Below, in pieces: positions 49,407 to 58,063 of a DNA stretch of 64,000 nt. How positions within the stretch are numbered: the stretch's first letter is position 1; each line of letters begins with the position of its first letter. This DNA comes from Xenophilus sp. L33 (lineage in GTDB: Bacteria; Pseudomonadota; Gammaproteobacteria; Burkholderiales; Burkholderiaceae_C): positions 62,001 to 126,000 of the forward strand of contig NZ_LMUW01000036.1 in NCBI RefSeq assembly GCF_009765735.1, given 5' to 3'. Below the pieces are notes generated by a model that searched no databases, was not told where the DNA came from, and saw only the letters and a list, made by a program, of their open reading frames with translations. Both the position numbers and the translations under genes were made by a program.

Positions 49407-50732
49407 TCAGGCCTTCGCCGAAGCGACGTCCGGCAGGCCGAGGTTGGCGCGCAGCGTCTCGTGCGCATAGTCGTGCTGGACCAGGCCGCGCTTTTGCAGC
49501 ACCGGCACCAGCTCGTCGACGATCAGGTCGATGCCCGAAGGCAGGATGTCGACCATCAGGTTGAAGCCGTCGGCCGCGCCGGCGCGGAGCCACGCCTGCA
49601 TCACGTCGGCCAGTTGCTCGGGCGTGCCCACCACCTGCTGGTGGCCGCCGCCGTAGTGCGCCAGCAGCTCGCGCACCGTGTAGCCCTTCTTCACGGCCAG
49701 GTTGACCAGGCTGCGCCGGAAACCGATGGCGCCGGCGAAGTCCTCGTCGCGGCCCAGGAGGTGCACCGGGAAGGGCTTGTCGAGTTCGAGCGCATCCACC
49801 GGCACGCCGACCCGGCGCGACAGCTTCAGCATCTCGGGCCCGGTGCCGATCGCCTCGTTGAGCTTGCGCAAGCGGGCCTGGGCCTCGGCCTCGGTCGAGC
49901 CGAGGATGGCGAGGATGCCGGGCAGCACCTTGATGCCGTTCGGATCGCGGCCGTGATCGTGCGCACGCATGCGCATGTCGTTGCGGAAGTCGATCGCGCC
50001 GTCCAGCAGATGCTGCGCGGTGAAGATCACGTCGGCGTAGCGCGCGGCATGGTCGCGCCCCTCGGGCGAGGCGCCGGCCTGGAAGATCACCGGCCGGCCC
50101 TGCGGCACTCGCGGAAAAGGCAGCGGGCCGCGCACCTGGAAGAACTCGCCGACGTGGTCGATCGCATGGACCCGGTCGGGCCGGGCAAAGACGCCGGCTT
50201 CCTTGTCGCCGACCAGCGCGTCGGCGCCCCAGCTGTCCCACAGCTTGGTGACGACCTCGACGAATTCGTTGGCCCGCGCATAGCGGTCGCCGTGGTTCGG
50301 GTGGTCGACGCCGCCGAACTGCGCCGCCACCGCCGGAATGCCGGTGGCCACCGCGTTCCAGCCGGCGCGGCCGCGGGTCAGGTGGTCGAGCGTCCCGAAG
50401 CGGCGCGCCAGGTCGTAAGGCGTGCTGTACGTGGTCGAGGCGGTGCCGACCAGGCCGATGCGGCGCGTGGCGCCAGCCATCAGCGCCAGCAGGATCACCG
50501 GGTCGAGCGCACCGCAGGGCCGGTCGGTGCCTTCCTCGGAATTCGAGGTCGCGTCGGCGAAGAACAGTGCGTGCAACTTGCCGGCCTCTGCCTTGCGGGC
50601 GATGTGCAGGTACATCTCGGGCGTGATGTAGTCGGTCACGTCGCCATCGCGGGCGCGCCAGGCGCCCAGGTGCATGCCGAGGCCGTGCATCACGGAGGCG
50701 GACAGGATCATCGGGGAGTCAACGTTCTTCAT
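49407..50732 (-). CDS. LLM-class flavin-dependent monooxygenase, NtaA/SnaA/DszA type
   Basis: 441 residues, full length. Starts MKNVDSPMILSASVMHGLGM, with the family segments FADATSNSEEGTDRP, STTYSTPYDLARRFGTLDHL, TRGRAGWNAVATG and QAGASPEGRDHAARYADVIF. It uses FMNH2 from the neighbouring reductase and O2. Known family members attack nitrilotriacetate, EDTA, dibenzothiophene sulfone or act as Baeyer-Villiger-type enzymes. The rest of the operon is CoA-based, so the substrate is probably an acid or becomes one. Paralogue of the gene cut at the left edge. Confidence 0.92.
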   Translation of the reverse strand: MKNVDSPMILSASVMHGLGMHLGAWRARDGDVTDYITPEMYLHIARKAEAGKLHALFFADATSNSEEGTDRPCGALDPVILLALMAGATRRIGLVGTASTTYSTPYDLARRFGTLDHLTRGRAGWNAVATGIPAVAAQFGGVDHPNHGDRYARANEFVEVVTKLWDSWGADALVGDKEAGVFARPDRVHAIDHVGEFFQVRGPLPFPRVPQGRPVIFQAGASPEGRDHAARYADVIFTAQHLLDGAIDFRNDMRMRAHDHGRDPNGIKVLPGILAILGSTEAEAQARLRKLNEAIGTGPEMLKLSRRVGVPVDALELDKPFPVHLLGRDEDFAGAIGFRRSLVNLAVKKGYTVRELLAHYGGGHQQVVGTPEQLADVMQAWLRAGAADGFNLMVDILPSGIDLIVDELVPVLQKRGLVQHDYAHETLRANLGLPDVASAKA

Positions 50733-50774
50733 GGGGTTCCTTGGGTTGGGGAGTGAGTGGTTTCAAGGCGCGAT

Positions 50775-51953
50775 TCACGAGGCGCCGGTGCCGAGCACGT
50801 GGATGCAGCAGGCCGCGTGGTCGAAGCCGTAGGTGCCGCCGCCGGTGATGTGGGCCAGGCCCAGCCAGGGCGCGCGGCCGTCGCGGCCGACCTGGCGCGG
50901 CCCGCAGCGGCCCTGCAGCTGGCGGCTGATCTCGACGATCTGGGCGATGCCCGAGGCGCCCAGCGGATGGCCCCGGCACAGCAGGCCGCCCGACGGGTTG
51001 AAGGGAATGCGGCCGCCGATCGACGTCGCGCCTTCGCGCAGCAACTGCGCGCCCTCGCCGTGGTCGGCGAAGCCGAGCGCCTCGTAGTAGAGAAGCTCCG
51101 CGATCGTGAAGGCGTCGTGGCACTCGACCAGGTCGATGTCTTCGGGCCCGAGCCCGCAGGCTTCGTAGGTCTCGGTGGCGCAACGCACCGTGACCTCAGG
51201 GCTCGTCATGTCGCGCCGGCCCTGCATGTACCGGCCCGAGGTGAGGTGCGAGCCGACGACCCGCACCCGTCCCTTGCCGTCGGCCTGGCGCGAGCCCGCG
51301 GCCGCCAGCACCACCGCCGCCGCGCCGTCGCCGACCGGGCAGCATTGCTGCACCGTCAGCGGCGAGGCGATCTTGCGGCTGGCCAGCACTTCCTCGACCG
51401 AGGTCTGTCGGCGCAACTGGGCATAGGGGTTCAGCTCGCCATGGCGCCTGGCCTTCACGGCGACCTGCGCCAGGTCTTCCGGTGTCAGGTCGTGCTCGTG
51501 CAGGTAGCGTTGGGCGCGCATCGCGTAGAGGCCCGGCATCGTGAGACCGTTGGACGCCTCGATGTCCTCGTCGCCGAGGTCGAGCGGACCGCCGCCGAGG
51601 CGGGTGAGCTGCTCGACGCCGACGACCACCGCGCAATCGAAGGCGCCGGCCGCGATCGCCAGGTAGGCCATGCGGAAGGCGCTCGCCGACGACGAGCAGG
51701 CGTTCTCGACGTTGAGGGCCTCGATGGCGGTCAGGCCGGTTTCGCGGGCGATGCGCTGCGCGGCCATCGGTCCGCCGAAGACGGTGCCGCAATAGATGGC
51801 CTGGACGTCGCGCGCCGAGGTTCCGGCTTCCGACAGCGCCTCGAGCACCGCCGGCGCGGCCAGCTGCGACAGCGACACCGCGGGATGCCGGCCGAAGCGA
51901 ACCATGCCGGTCCCGGTCACGCGCACTTCACGCAGCGCCGCGTTCGCGCTCAT
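50775..51953 (-). CDS. Thiolase of the SCP-x/DUF35-partner type, with active-site cysteine
   Basis: 392 residues from MSANAALREV, overlapping the DUF35 gene by four bases (ATGA). Nucleophile C86 in NVENACSSSASAFRM, HDAF as CHDAFTIAELL, and GHP in CRGHPLGASG are all present. The final CxG motif of classical thiolases is replaced by AACCIHVLG. It should thiolyse a 3-ketoacyl-CoA (or condense in reverse), assisted by the DUF35 subunit. Contrast with the cysteine-less relative at 31662-32861. Confidence 0.9.
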   Translation of the reverse strand: MSANAALREVRVTGTGMVRFGRHPAVSLSQLAAPAVLEALSEAGTSARDVQAIYCGTVFGGPMAAQRIARETGLTAIEALNVENACSSSASAFRMAYLAIAAGAFDCAVVVGVEQLTRLGGGPLDLGDEDIEASNGLTMPGLYAMRAQRYLHEHDLTPEDLAQVAVKARRHGELNPYAQLRRQTSVEEVLASRKIASPLTVQQCCPVGDGAAAVVLAAAGSRQADGKGRVRVVGSHLTSGRYMQGRRDMTSPEVTVRCATETYEACGLGPEDIDLVECHDAFTIAELLYYEALGFADHGEGAQLLREGATSIGGRIPFNPSGGLLCRGHPLGASGIAQIVEISRQLQGRCGPRQVGRDGRAPWLGLAHITGGGTYGFDHAACCIHVLGTGAS

Positions 51954-52348
51954 GCCTGGCTCCCGGCGGCCACGAAGGCATAGGTGAAACGGCTCGCGGC
52001 CCCGTCGACCGGGCGCACCGACAGTTGCAAGGGCATGCCGATGCGCAACTCGGCTTCGTCGACCTCGATCCGGCCGAAGACCCGCAGCGTCGGCATCAGA
52101 TCGACATAGCCGGCGGCATAGGGCAGCTTCCATCCCTTTTGCGCGGCGTGGATCACGCTGAACGTGTAGAGCGAACCCGAGCGCGGCAGGACGGCGGCGT
52201 CGAAGTGCAGGCCGTCGCACTGCGGGCAGGCCACGAGGCTCGGAAAGAGCACCAGTCCGCAATTGGCGCAGCGTGCGGCCAGCAAGGACCATTCATCCGT
52301 TTCGTCGCGCACCACGAGTGCGGATCCGACCGTTCTTTGCCCGTTCAT
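51950..52348 (-). CDS. Zn-ribbon/OB-fold (DUF35) partner protein
   Basis: 132 residues. Ribbon with four cysteines (CANCGLVLFPSLVACPQC, about 26-43) followed by an OB-fold (LYTFSVIHAAQKGWKLPYAA, GYVDLMPTLRVFGRIE). First gene of the leftward catabolic operon; its ATGA overlap couples it to the thiolase. It probably docks with that thiolase as an acyl-CoA-binding subunit. Confidence 0.9.
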   Translation of the reverse strand: MNGQRTVGSALVVRDETDEWSLLAARCANCGLVLFPSLVACPQCDGLHFDAAVLPRSGSLYTFSVIHAAQKGWKLPYAAGYVDLMPTLRVFGRIEVDEAELRIGMPLQLSVRPVDGAASRFTYAFVAAGSQA

Positions 52349-52394
52349 TCCGAGTGCTCCATCTGTGCGGCCCGACCTGGGCGCATGTATGTAC

Positions 52395-52410
52395 TGTAAT
52401 TATCATTACA
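52395..52410 (-). promoter_or_regulatory. Inverted repeat at the head of the monooxygenase operon
   Basis: TGTAAT (52395-52400) and ATTACA (52405-52410) around tatc, in an A/T-rich island of the 160-base divergent gap between the DUF35 gene and the BOF gene. On the minus strand it overlaps a -10-like GATAAT. Outer ATGTA (52385-52389) and TACAT (52413-52417) copies extend the dyad slightly off-centre. Probable operator for a TetR- or GntR-type regulator. Confidence 0.5.
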
Positions 52411-52508
52411 CTTACATGGCTCGGTATTTACCCTCGGTGGGCGACGCGGGTTGTTTCCAGACCTTTCTGATGTCCTCGCGCCCCGCGCCTGCCTAGCATC
52501 GCGCCGAC

Positions 52509-52880
52509 ATGAAGCACATCCTCCTCAGCCACACCCTCGCCTTCACCTTGCTGGCCAGCGGCGCCGCCCTCGCCCAATACACCGGACCCGCCGGCCCTAC
52601 CGCTTATGCGGCCGTGCCCCTGACGACCGCCGCGCAACTGCGGCAGTCCGGCCGCGACGACGACTACGCCCGCCTGCAAGGCCGCATCGTTTCGCACGAC
52701 GGCGGCAAGCACTACACCTTCGCCGACGACAGCGGCCGCCTGACGGTCGAGATCTCGGCCAGGCGCTTCCCGGCCGGCCGGCCGATCGGCGCCGACCAGC
52801 GGGTGGAGCTGCTGGTGCAGGTCGATGCCGACATGACGCACAAGGAATTCGAGGTCGAGCAGATCACCCTGCTGCCCTGA
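52509..52880 (+). CDS. BOF-domain (YgiW/YdeI-like) periplasmic stress protein
   Basis: 123 residues. Signal peptide MKHILLSHTLAFTLLASGAA with cleavage after ALA-Q, then the bacterial OB-fold: AQLRQSGRDDDYARLQGRIV, GGKHYTFADDSGRLTVEIS, DADMTHKEFEVEQITLL. E. coli homologues (YgiW/VisP, YdeI) protect against peroxide and cationic peptides in the periplasm. Standalone, with its own promoter in the 52349-52508 gap. Confidence 0.88.
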   Translation: MKHILLSHTLAFTLLASGAALAQYTGPAGPTAYAAVPLTTAAQLRQSGRDDDYARLQGRIVSHDGGKHYTFADDSGRLTVEISARRFPAGRPIGADQRVELLVQVDADMTHKEFEVEQITLLP

Positions 52881-53006
52881 TCGACGGGTCGCGCGGCCGC
52901 CGTGACAATCGGCGGCATCTTGAACACCCCACTCCCGCGCGCAACGCCGGACCGCGCCCCGGCATCTCCCCTTCGATGCCGACCGCCAACGCACTTGCGC
53001 GCGGCG

Positions 53007-54584
53007 ATGCAGTTGCTGGCCGTCGGCCTCATGCTGGCGGGCTGCGCCAGCCGCCCTGCACCGATCGCCCTCGGGCCGGCCGCGACCGGGTCACCGGCGC
53101 AAGGCGTCGCGGTCCCGATCCCGCCCGGCCAGATCGACGCCGCCGTCGCCCAGCTCGACGCGCTGGCGGCCGACATCCTGCGGCGCTCGAACATTCCCGG
53201 CATGGCAGTGGCCGTCGTGAAGGACGGCAAGACGGTCTACGCCAAGGGCTTCGGCGTGCGCCGCATCGGCGCGCCCGAGCCGGTCGATGCCGACACCGTG
53301 TTCCAGCTGGCCTCGATGTCCAAGCCGATCGGCGCGACCGTCATCGCCGGGCTGGTCGGCCGCGGCACCGTCGCCTGGGACACGCCGGTGGCGCCGCTGC
53401 TGCCCGGCTTCCGCCTGGCCGACGGCTGGGTCACGCAGCACCTGACGATCGGGGACCTCTACGCCCATCGCTCCGGCCTGGCCGACCATGCCGGCGACCG
53501 GCTCGAGGACCTGGGCTACGACCGCGGCGAGGTGCTTCGGCGCCTGCGCCATGCGCCGCTCACCGGCTTCCGGCTGCACTACGCCTACACCAACTTCGGC
53601 ATCACCGCGGGCGCCGAGGCGGCTTCGAAGGCCGCAGGCGAGGACTGGGCGACGCTCTCCGAGCGGACGCTCTACCAGCCGCTCGGGATGCGCGCCACCA
53701 GCTCCCGCTTCGCCGATTTCATGCAGCGCACCGACCGCGCGACGCCGCACGTGCTGCGCGGCGGCCGCTACGTGGCCGAGTCGCAGCGCCAGCCCGACGC
53801 GCAGTCGGCCGCCGGCGGCGTCAGCTCCAGCGTCAACGACGTCGCGCGCTGGATGGCGCTGGTGCTGCAGAACGGCAGCGTCGACGGCAAGCAGCTGGTG
53901 GCGGCCGACGCGCTGCTGCCGGCGATCAGCCCGCAGATCGTCTCGTCGCCGCCGGCCGATCCGACGAGCCGCGCCGGTTTCTACGGCTACGGCTTCAACG
54001 TCGGCACTTCGGCGTCGGGCCGGGTCAAGCTGTCGCACTCGGGTGCCTTCCTGCTCGGCGCGGGCACCTCGGTGTCGATGATCCCGGCCGCCGGCGTGGC
54101 GATCGTCACGCTCACCAACGCGGCTCCGGTCGGCGCCGCCGAGGCGGTCAACGCCTCCTTCGACGACCTGGTGGAATTCGGCCGGGTCACGCGCGACTGG
54201 TACGCGGCCTACAACGGCCGCATGCAGGCCTTCTACAAGCCCGAAGGCTCGCTGGCCGGCCAGCCGGCGCCGGCCCGACCGGTCACGGCGCTGGCCGATC
54301 GCGCCTACGTCGGCCGCTATGCCAACGCTTTCTACGGCGACGCAATCGTGGAGGCCGGCAGCGGCGGGCTGGTGCTGCGCATGGGCCCGGACGCCAAGAC
54401 GAGCGTCGCGCTGCGCCACTGGAGCGGCAACGGCTTCGTCTTCGACCTCCAGGGCGAGAACGCGCCGCCCGGCTCCATCTCGAAGATCGACTTCGTGCCG
54501 GCCGGACCGGGCGCGGCCGGCAGCCTGCAGATCGAGTTCTTCTCCGAGGACGCGGCGCACGGCGTCTTCACGCGCGTGCCCTGA
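53007..54584 (+). CDS. Serine beta-lactamase-like hydrolase, predicted lipoprotein
   Basis: 525 residues if begun at the ATG at 53007; an in-frame TTG (52995) or GTG (52902) would add basic residues before the signal. The lipobox LMLAGC precedes a class C beta-lactamase/DD-peptidase fold: S103-x-x-K106 in FQLASMSKPIGAT, YTN (YAYTNFG), and the H-S-G of KLSHSGAFLLG. The last 110 residues (from PARPVTALADRAYVGRYANA) form a C-terminal lipocalin-like DUF3471 domain seen in esterase EstB/Pbp-like relatives. More likely an esterase or peptidase than a drug-resistance enzyme. Confidence 0.85.
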   Translation: MQLLAVGLMLAGCASRPAPIALGPAATGSPAQGVAVPIPPGQIDAAVAQLDALAADILRRSNIPGMAVAVVKDGKTVYAKGFGVRRIGAPEPVDADTVFQLASMSKPIGATVIAGLVGRGTVAWDTPVAPLLPGFRLADGWVTQHLTIGDLYAHRSGLADHAGDRLEDLGYDRGEVLRRLRHAPLTGFRLHYAYTNFGITAGAEAASKAAGEDWATLSERTLYQPLGMRATSSRFADFMQRTDRATPHVLRGGRYVAESQRQPDAQSAAGGVSSSVNDVARWMALVLQNGSVDGKQLVAADALLPAISPQIVSSPPADPTSRAGFYGYGFNVGTSASGRVKLSHSGAFLLGAGTSVSMIPAAGVAIVTLTNAAPVGAAEAVNASFDDLVEFGRVTRDWYAAYNGRMQAFYKPEGSLAGQPAPARPVTALADRAYVGRYANAFYGDAIVEAGSGGLVLRMGPDAKTSVALRHWSGNGFVFDLQGENAPPGSISKIDFVPAGPGAAGSLQIEFFSEDAAHGVFTRVP

Positions 54585-54600
54585 AGGCCTCGCAAGCGCC

Positions 54601-55572
54601 TCAGAAGCGCTCGCCGACCATCGCCTCGCTCAGCGCCCACAGCGCCTTCGCGCGCTCGCCGTCGACCGCATAGCCGCGCACGCCACCGCGGATGCTGACC
54701 GGGCCGCCGCCGTCGACGATGCCGGCGACATGGCAGTCCTCGCAGTAGCGCCCGCCGACCGCGTCGGCCTCGGCCACGCAGCCCGCCCAGACCGTGGTCG
54801 CCGCGCCCTGCGGGATGCTCTTCCACTCGAAGGCCGGTTCGCCCGCGGCCATGTTCTGCGCGTTGATCTGGTCGATCAGGCGCTGGGTCACCTCGGGCGA
54901 CATGTAGCGGCCCAGCTCGGTCTGGATGCCGCCGGGATGGACGGCGGTCGCGCGCACGCCGGCCGCCTTGTGGCGGCGGTCGAACTCGACCGCGAACAGC
55001 GCGTTGGCGGTCTTGGAGCGGCCATAGGCGACCCATTCGTCGTACGGCGTGCGCTCGAAGTTCGGATCCTCCAGGTCGACGTCGGCGAAGCGGTGGCCGG
55101 CGGAGGACAGGTTCACCAGCCGCGCGCCCGGCTTCAACAGCCTGGCGATGCGGTTCATCAGCACGAAGTGGCCGAGGTGGTTGGTGCCGAACTGGGTCTC
55201 GAAGCCGTCCGCGGTCGTGCTCTTCGGGCAGGCCATGACGCCGGCGTTGCCGATCGCCAGGTCGAAGCCCCGGCCGTCGGCGACCAGCGCATCGGCGCAG
55301 GCGCGCACGCTGGCGAGCGACGCCAGGTCGAGCTGGACCAGCTCCAGGCCGCCGCCGTGGGCGGCCTGCGCGCGCACCTGCTCGGTCGCGCCGCGCGCCT
55401 TCTCGAGGTCGCGGGCTGCGCCGACCACCTGGGCGCCGTGCGCGGCCAGGACGCGGGCGGTTTCCACGCCCAGCCCGGCGGAGACGCCGGTCACGAAAAC
55501 GCGCTTGCCGCGCAGGTCGACGCCGTGCAGGACTTCGTCGGTGGTGGATCGGGCTCCGAAAGTGGTGGACAT
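54601..55572 (-). CDS. SDR-family oxidoreductase (retinol-dehydrogenase/WW-domain type)
   Basis: 323 residues. Cofactor loop TGVSAGLGVETARVLAAHG, arginine-containing second strand (ARDLEKARG) for NADP, NAGVMACP, and catalytic YGRSK in EWVAYGRSKTANALF. The size matches the retinol-dehydrogenase-like group of bacterial SDRs. Substrate unknown. Divergent from a TetR gene with two operator copies in the 132-base gap, so it is almost certainly repressed by that regulator. Confidence 0.9.
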   Translation of the reverse strand: MSTTFGARSTTDEVLHGVDLRGKRVFVTGVSAGLGVETARVLAAHGAQVVGAARDLEKARGATEQVRAQAAHGGGLELVQLDLASLASVRACADALVADGRGFDLAIGNAGVMACPKSTTADGFETQFGTNHLGHFVLMNRIARLLKPGARLVNLSSAGHRFADVDLEDPNFERTPYDEWVAYGRSKTANALFAVEFDRRHKAAGVRATAVHPGGIQTELGRYMSPEVTQRLIDQINAQNMAAGEPAFEWKSIPQGAATTVWAGCVAEADAVGGRYCEDCHVAGIVDGGGPVSIRGGVRGYAVDGERAKALWALSEAMVGERF

Positions 55573-55645
55573 GGTGATTTCCTGTCTGAAACGTTGGGCC
55601 GCCCCCGCCTGCCCGGTTGCAGGATCGCGACCGCGCAGCTATAAG

Positions 55646-55683
55646 CGGAGGATGGCTCCGATAATATATGGAGGATTCCTCCG
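55646..55683. promoter_or_regulatory. Tandem TetR operators between the SDR and tetR genes
   Basis: Two copies of GGAG-N5-CTCC, at 55647-55659 (CGGAG-gatgg-CTCCG) and 55670-55682 (GGAGGATTCCTCC), centres 23 bases apart. An A/T-rich ataatatat between them looks like overlapping -10 boxes for both directions. Bound dimers would cover both promoters. Confidence 0.65.
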
Positions 55684-55704
55684 TTTAACAAGGCAGGCGT
55701 CGCA

Positions 55705-56289
55705 ATGACCCTGTCGCCACCCGGGCGGAAGCCCCGCGCGGACGCGATCCGCAACCGCGAAAAGCTGGTCGAAGCGGCCAAGCAGGCCTTCACTGAAATG
55801 GGCGACGAGGTGAGCCTGGACGAGATCGTCCGACGCGCCGGCGTCGGCATCGGTACGCTCTACCGGCACTTCCCGACCCGCGACGCGGTGGTCGAGGCGG
55901 TCTACCGGCGCGAGACCGGTCAGCTGGCGGACGCGGCCGGCAGCTTGCTCGAAAAGGAAACGCCGATCGAGGCGCTGCGGGCCTGGCTCGGCCTTTTCAT
56001 CGACTACATGGCCACCAAGCGGGTGATCGCGCCGATCCTGGCGTCGGCGCCCGGCGGCACGGTGGCGCTCTACGAGACCTCGGGCTCGCTGCTGCGCGCC
56101 ACGCTGACCCTGCTGCTCGAACGCGCGATCGCGTCCGGCGAGGTTCGGCCGGAAATCGAACCGGAAGACCTGACGCAGGCGCTGGCCGGGCTGACCTACG
56201 GTTCGTCCACGCCCGGCTGGGAGGGGCGCACTCGCCGGCTCATCGACGTGTGGATCGCCGGGCTGCGCGTGCCGGATGCGCCCCGCTGA
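55705..56289 (+). CDS. TetR/AcrR-family regulator
   Basis: 194 residues. Helix-turn-helix at about 15-60 (VEAAKQAFTEMGDEVSLDEI, AGVGIGTLYRHFPTRDAVVE), then a C-domain of the SACE_7040/YcdC-like type (LADAAGSLLEKETPIEALRA). It should repress itself and the divergent SDR gene through the operators at 55646-55683. Inducer unknown. Confidence 0.93.
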   Translation: MTLSPPGRKPRADAIRNREKLVEAAKQAFTEMGDEVSLDEIVRRAGVGIGTLYRHFPTRDAVVEAVYRRETGQLADAAGSLLEKETPIEALRAWLGLFIDYMATKRVIAPILASAPGGTVALYETSGSLLRATLTLLLERAIASGEVRPEIEPEDLTQALAGLTYGSSTPGWEGRTRRLIDVWIAGLRVPDAPR

Positions 56290-57327
56290 TCAGTCGGCGA
56301 CCTTCAGCACCAGCTTGCCGAAGTTGGCGCCGGTGAACAGGCGCGTCAGCGCCTCGGGGAAGGTGTCGAGGCCTTCGACCACGTCCTCGCGGCTCTTCAT
56401 GCGGCCGTCGCGCAGGTAGCCCGACAGCTCGGCGATCGCGACGTGGTAGCGGTCCGCGTAGTCGAAGACCACCATGCCCTGCATGCGCGCGCGGTTCACC
56501 AGGAGGCTCAGGTAGTTCTTCGGGCCCTGCACCGGCGTGGTGTTGTTGTACTGGCTGATCGCGCCGCAGATGACGATGCGCGCGCCGCGCGCCAGCTTGG
56601 CCAGCACCGTGTCGAGGATCTCGCCGCCGACGTTGTCGAAGTAGACGTCCACGCCCTTGGGGCAATGCGCCTTCAGGCCTTCGCGCACCGCCGACGGGCC
56701 GGCCTTGTAGTCGATGCAGGCGTCGAAACCCAGCTCCTGCACGACCCAGTCGCACTTGGCCTGGCCGCCGGCGATGCCGACCACGCGGCAGCCCTTGATC
56801 CTGGCCAGCTGCCCGACCGTCTGGCCGACCGCGCCGGCCGCGCCCGAGACGACCACGGTGTCGCCCGGCTTGGGCTCGCCCACGTCCATCAGGCCGAAGT
56901 AGGCGGTCATGCCGGGCATGCCGAGCACGTTGAGCCACTGGCCGATGGTGCCGGCGGCGAGGTCGATCTTGGCCAGGCCCGAGCGGGCGATCTCTTCCTT
57001 GGCGACGCTGGCGTATTGCTGCACGCCGAGCGTGCCGAAGACCATGTCGCCGACCGCGAAGGCCGGGTTGCGCGAGGCCGCGACCCGGCCGATGCCGCCG
57101 GCGCGCATGACCGCACCGATCTCGACCGGCGCGATGTAGCTCTTGCCTTCGTTCATCCAGCCGCGCATGGCCGGGTCGAGCGAGAGCGACAGCGTCTGCA
57201 CCAGCACGCCGCCGTCGCCGGGCTCGCTCACCGGCTCGGTGGTGAATTGCCAGTTGTCGCGCGTGGCGAGGCCTTCGGGGCGCTTGGCCAGGCGAACCTG
57301 GCGATTGCTGAGGGCGGTGGTGCTCAT
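56290..57327 (-). CDS. NADP-dependent zinc-free MDR oxidoreductase (CurA/LTB4DH-like)
   Basis: 345 residues of the medium-chain dehydrogenase family lacking zinc ligands. N-terminal LAKRPEGLATRDNWQFTTEP and the nucleotide loop VSGAAGAVGQTVGQLARIKG, followed by VDVYFDNVGGEILDTVLAKL and ICGAISQYNNTTPVQGPKNY, which mark the leukotriene-B4 dehydrogenase/curcumin reductase (CurA) group. It reduces activated C=C bonds of enones with NADPH. Tail-to-tail with the TetR gene at adjacent bases. Confidence 0.9.
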   Translation of the reverse strand: MSTTALSNRQVRLAKRPEGLATRDNWQFTTEPVSEPGDGGVLVQTLSLSLDPAMRGWMNEGKSYIAPVEIGAVMRAGGIGRVAASRNPAFAVGDMVFGTLGVQQYASVAKEEIARSGLAKIDLAAGTIGQWLNVLGMPGMTAYFGLMDVGEPKPGDTVVVSGAAGAVGQTVGQLARIKGCRVVGIAGGQAKCDWVVQELGFDACIDYKAGPSAVREGLKAHCPKGVDVYFDNVGGEILDTVLAKLARGARIVICGAISQYNNTTPVQGPKNYLSLLVNRARMQGMVVFDYADRYHVAIAELSGYLRDGRMKSREDVVEGLDTFPEALTRLFTGANFGKLVLKVAD

Positions 57328-57425
57328 GGTTTTGTCTCCTGGACGGCAAGTGTTCGGCGCTGCATCCTAGTCGGGTCGCGGCGCAATGTCCGTTGCGCAG
57401 GCGACAGCATGGAGTGCCGAGGACG

Positions 57426-58061
57426 ATGGAAGACTATTACGCCGCACGCGCAGTGGAATACGACGAGGTCTATCGCAAGCCTGAGCGGCAGGGTGAACTG
57501 CGCGAGCTCGAGCAGTGGCTGCCCGGCCGGCTGGCCGGTCGCACGGTGCTGGAACTGGCTTGCGGCACCGGCTACTGGACCCGCTTCATCGCGCCGGTGG
57601 CCCGCAGCGTGGTGGCGCTGGACGCGGTCGACGAGACGCTGCGCATCGCGAAGGCCCGCGTGCCCGCCGAGACGGTGCGGCTGATGCGCGGCGACGCCTA
57701 CCACCTGCCCTTCGCCGCGAACAGCTTCGACGCGGCCTTCGCGGGCTTCTGGTGGTCGCACGTGCCGCTCGCGCGGCTCGCCGGCTTTCTCGAGGGGCTT
57801 CATGCGGTGCTGCGGCCGGGCGCCAAGATCGTCTTCATCGACAACCGCTTCGTGGCCGGCAGCAGCACCGCGATCGCCGCGCGGGACGCCGGAGGCGACA
57901 GTTGGCAGGACCGCCCGTTGAAGGACGGCACGACGCATCGGGTGCTGAAGAACTTCCCTTCGCGCGAGGCCTTGCTCGCGGCGGTGGCGCCGCATTGCGG
58001 CCGCAGCGAGGTCCGCGAGTGGATCTACTTCTGGGCGCTGGAATACACGTTGCGGACCTGA
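57426..58061 (+). CDS. Class I SAM-dependent methyltransferase
   Basis: 211 residues from MEDYYAARAVEYDEVY. Motif I LELACGTGYWTRFIA binds S-adenosylmethionine, the acidic loop ALDAVDETLRIAKARV follows, then GDAYHLPFAANSFDAAFAGF. This resembles the UbiE/Methyltransf_11 group. Substrate unknown. Convergent with the GntR gene (stop codons two bases apart). Confidence 0.88.
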   Translation: MEDYYAARAVEYDEVYRKPERQGELRELEQWLPGRLAGRTVLELACGTGYWTRFIAPVARSVVALDAVDETLRIAKARVPAETVRLMRGDAYHLPFAANSFDAAFAGFWWSHVPLARLAGFLEGLHAVLRPGAKIVFIDNRFVAGSSTAIAARDAGGDSWQDRPLKDGTTHRVLKNFPSREALLAAVAPHCGRSEVREWIYFWALEYTLRT

Positions 58062-58063
58062 AC

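Noticed and set aside
53007..54584. Calling the serine hydrolase an AmpC beta-lactamase resistance gene
   Set aside because: It has the SxxK/YxN motifs but also a lipobox and an extra C-terminal domain typical of esterase/peptidase relatives; resistance function is not supported.
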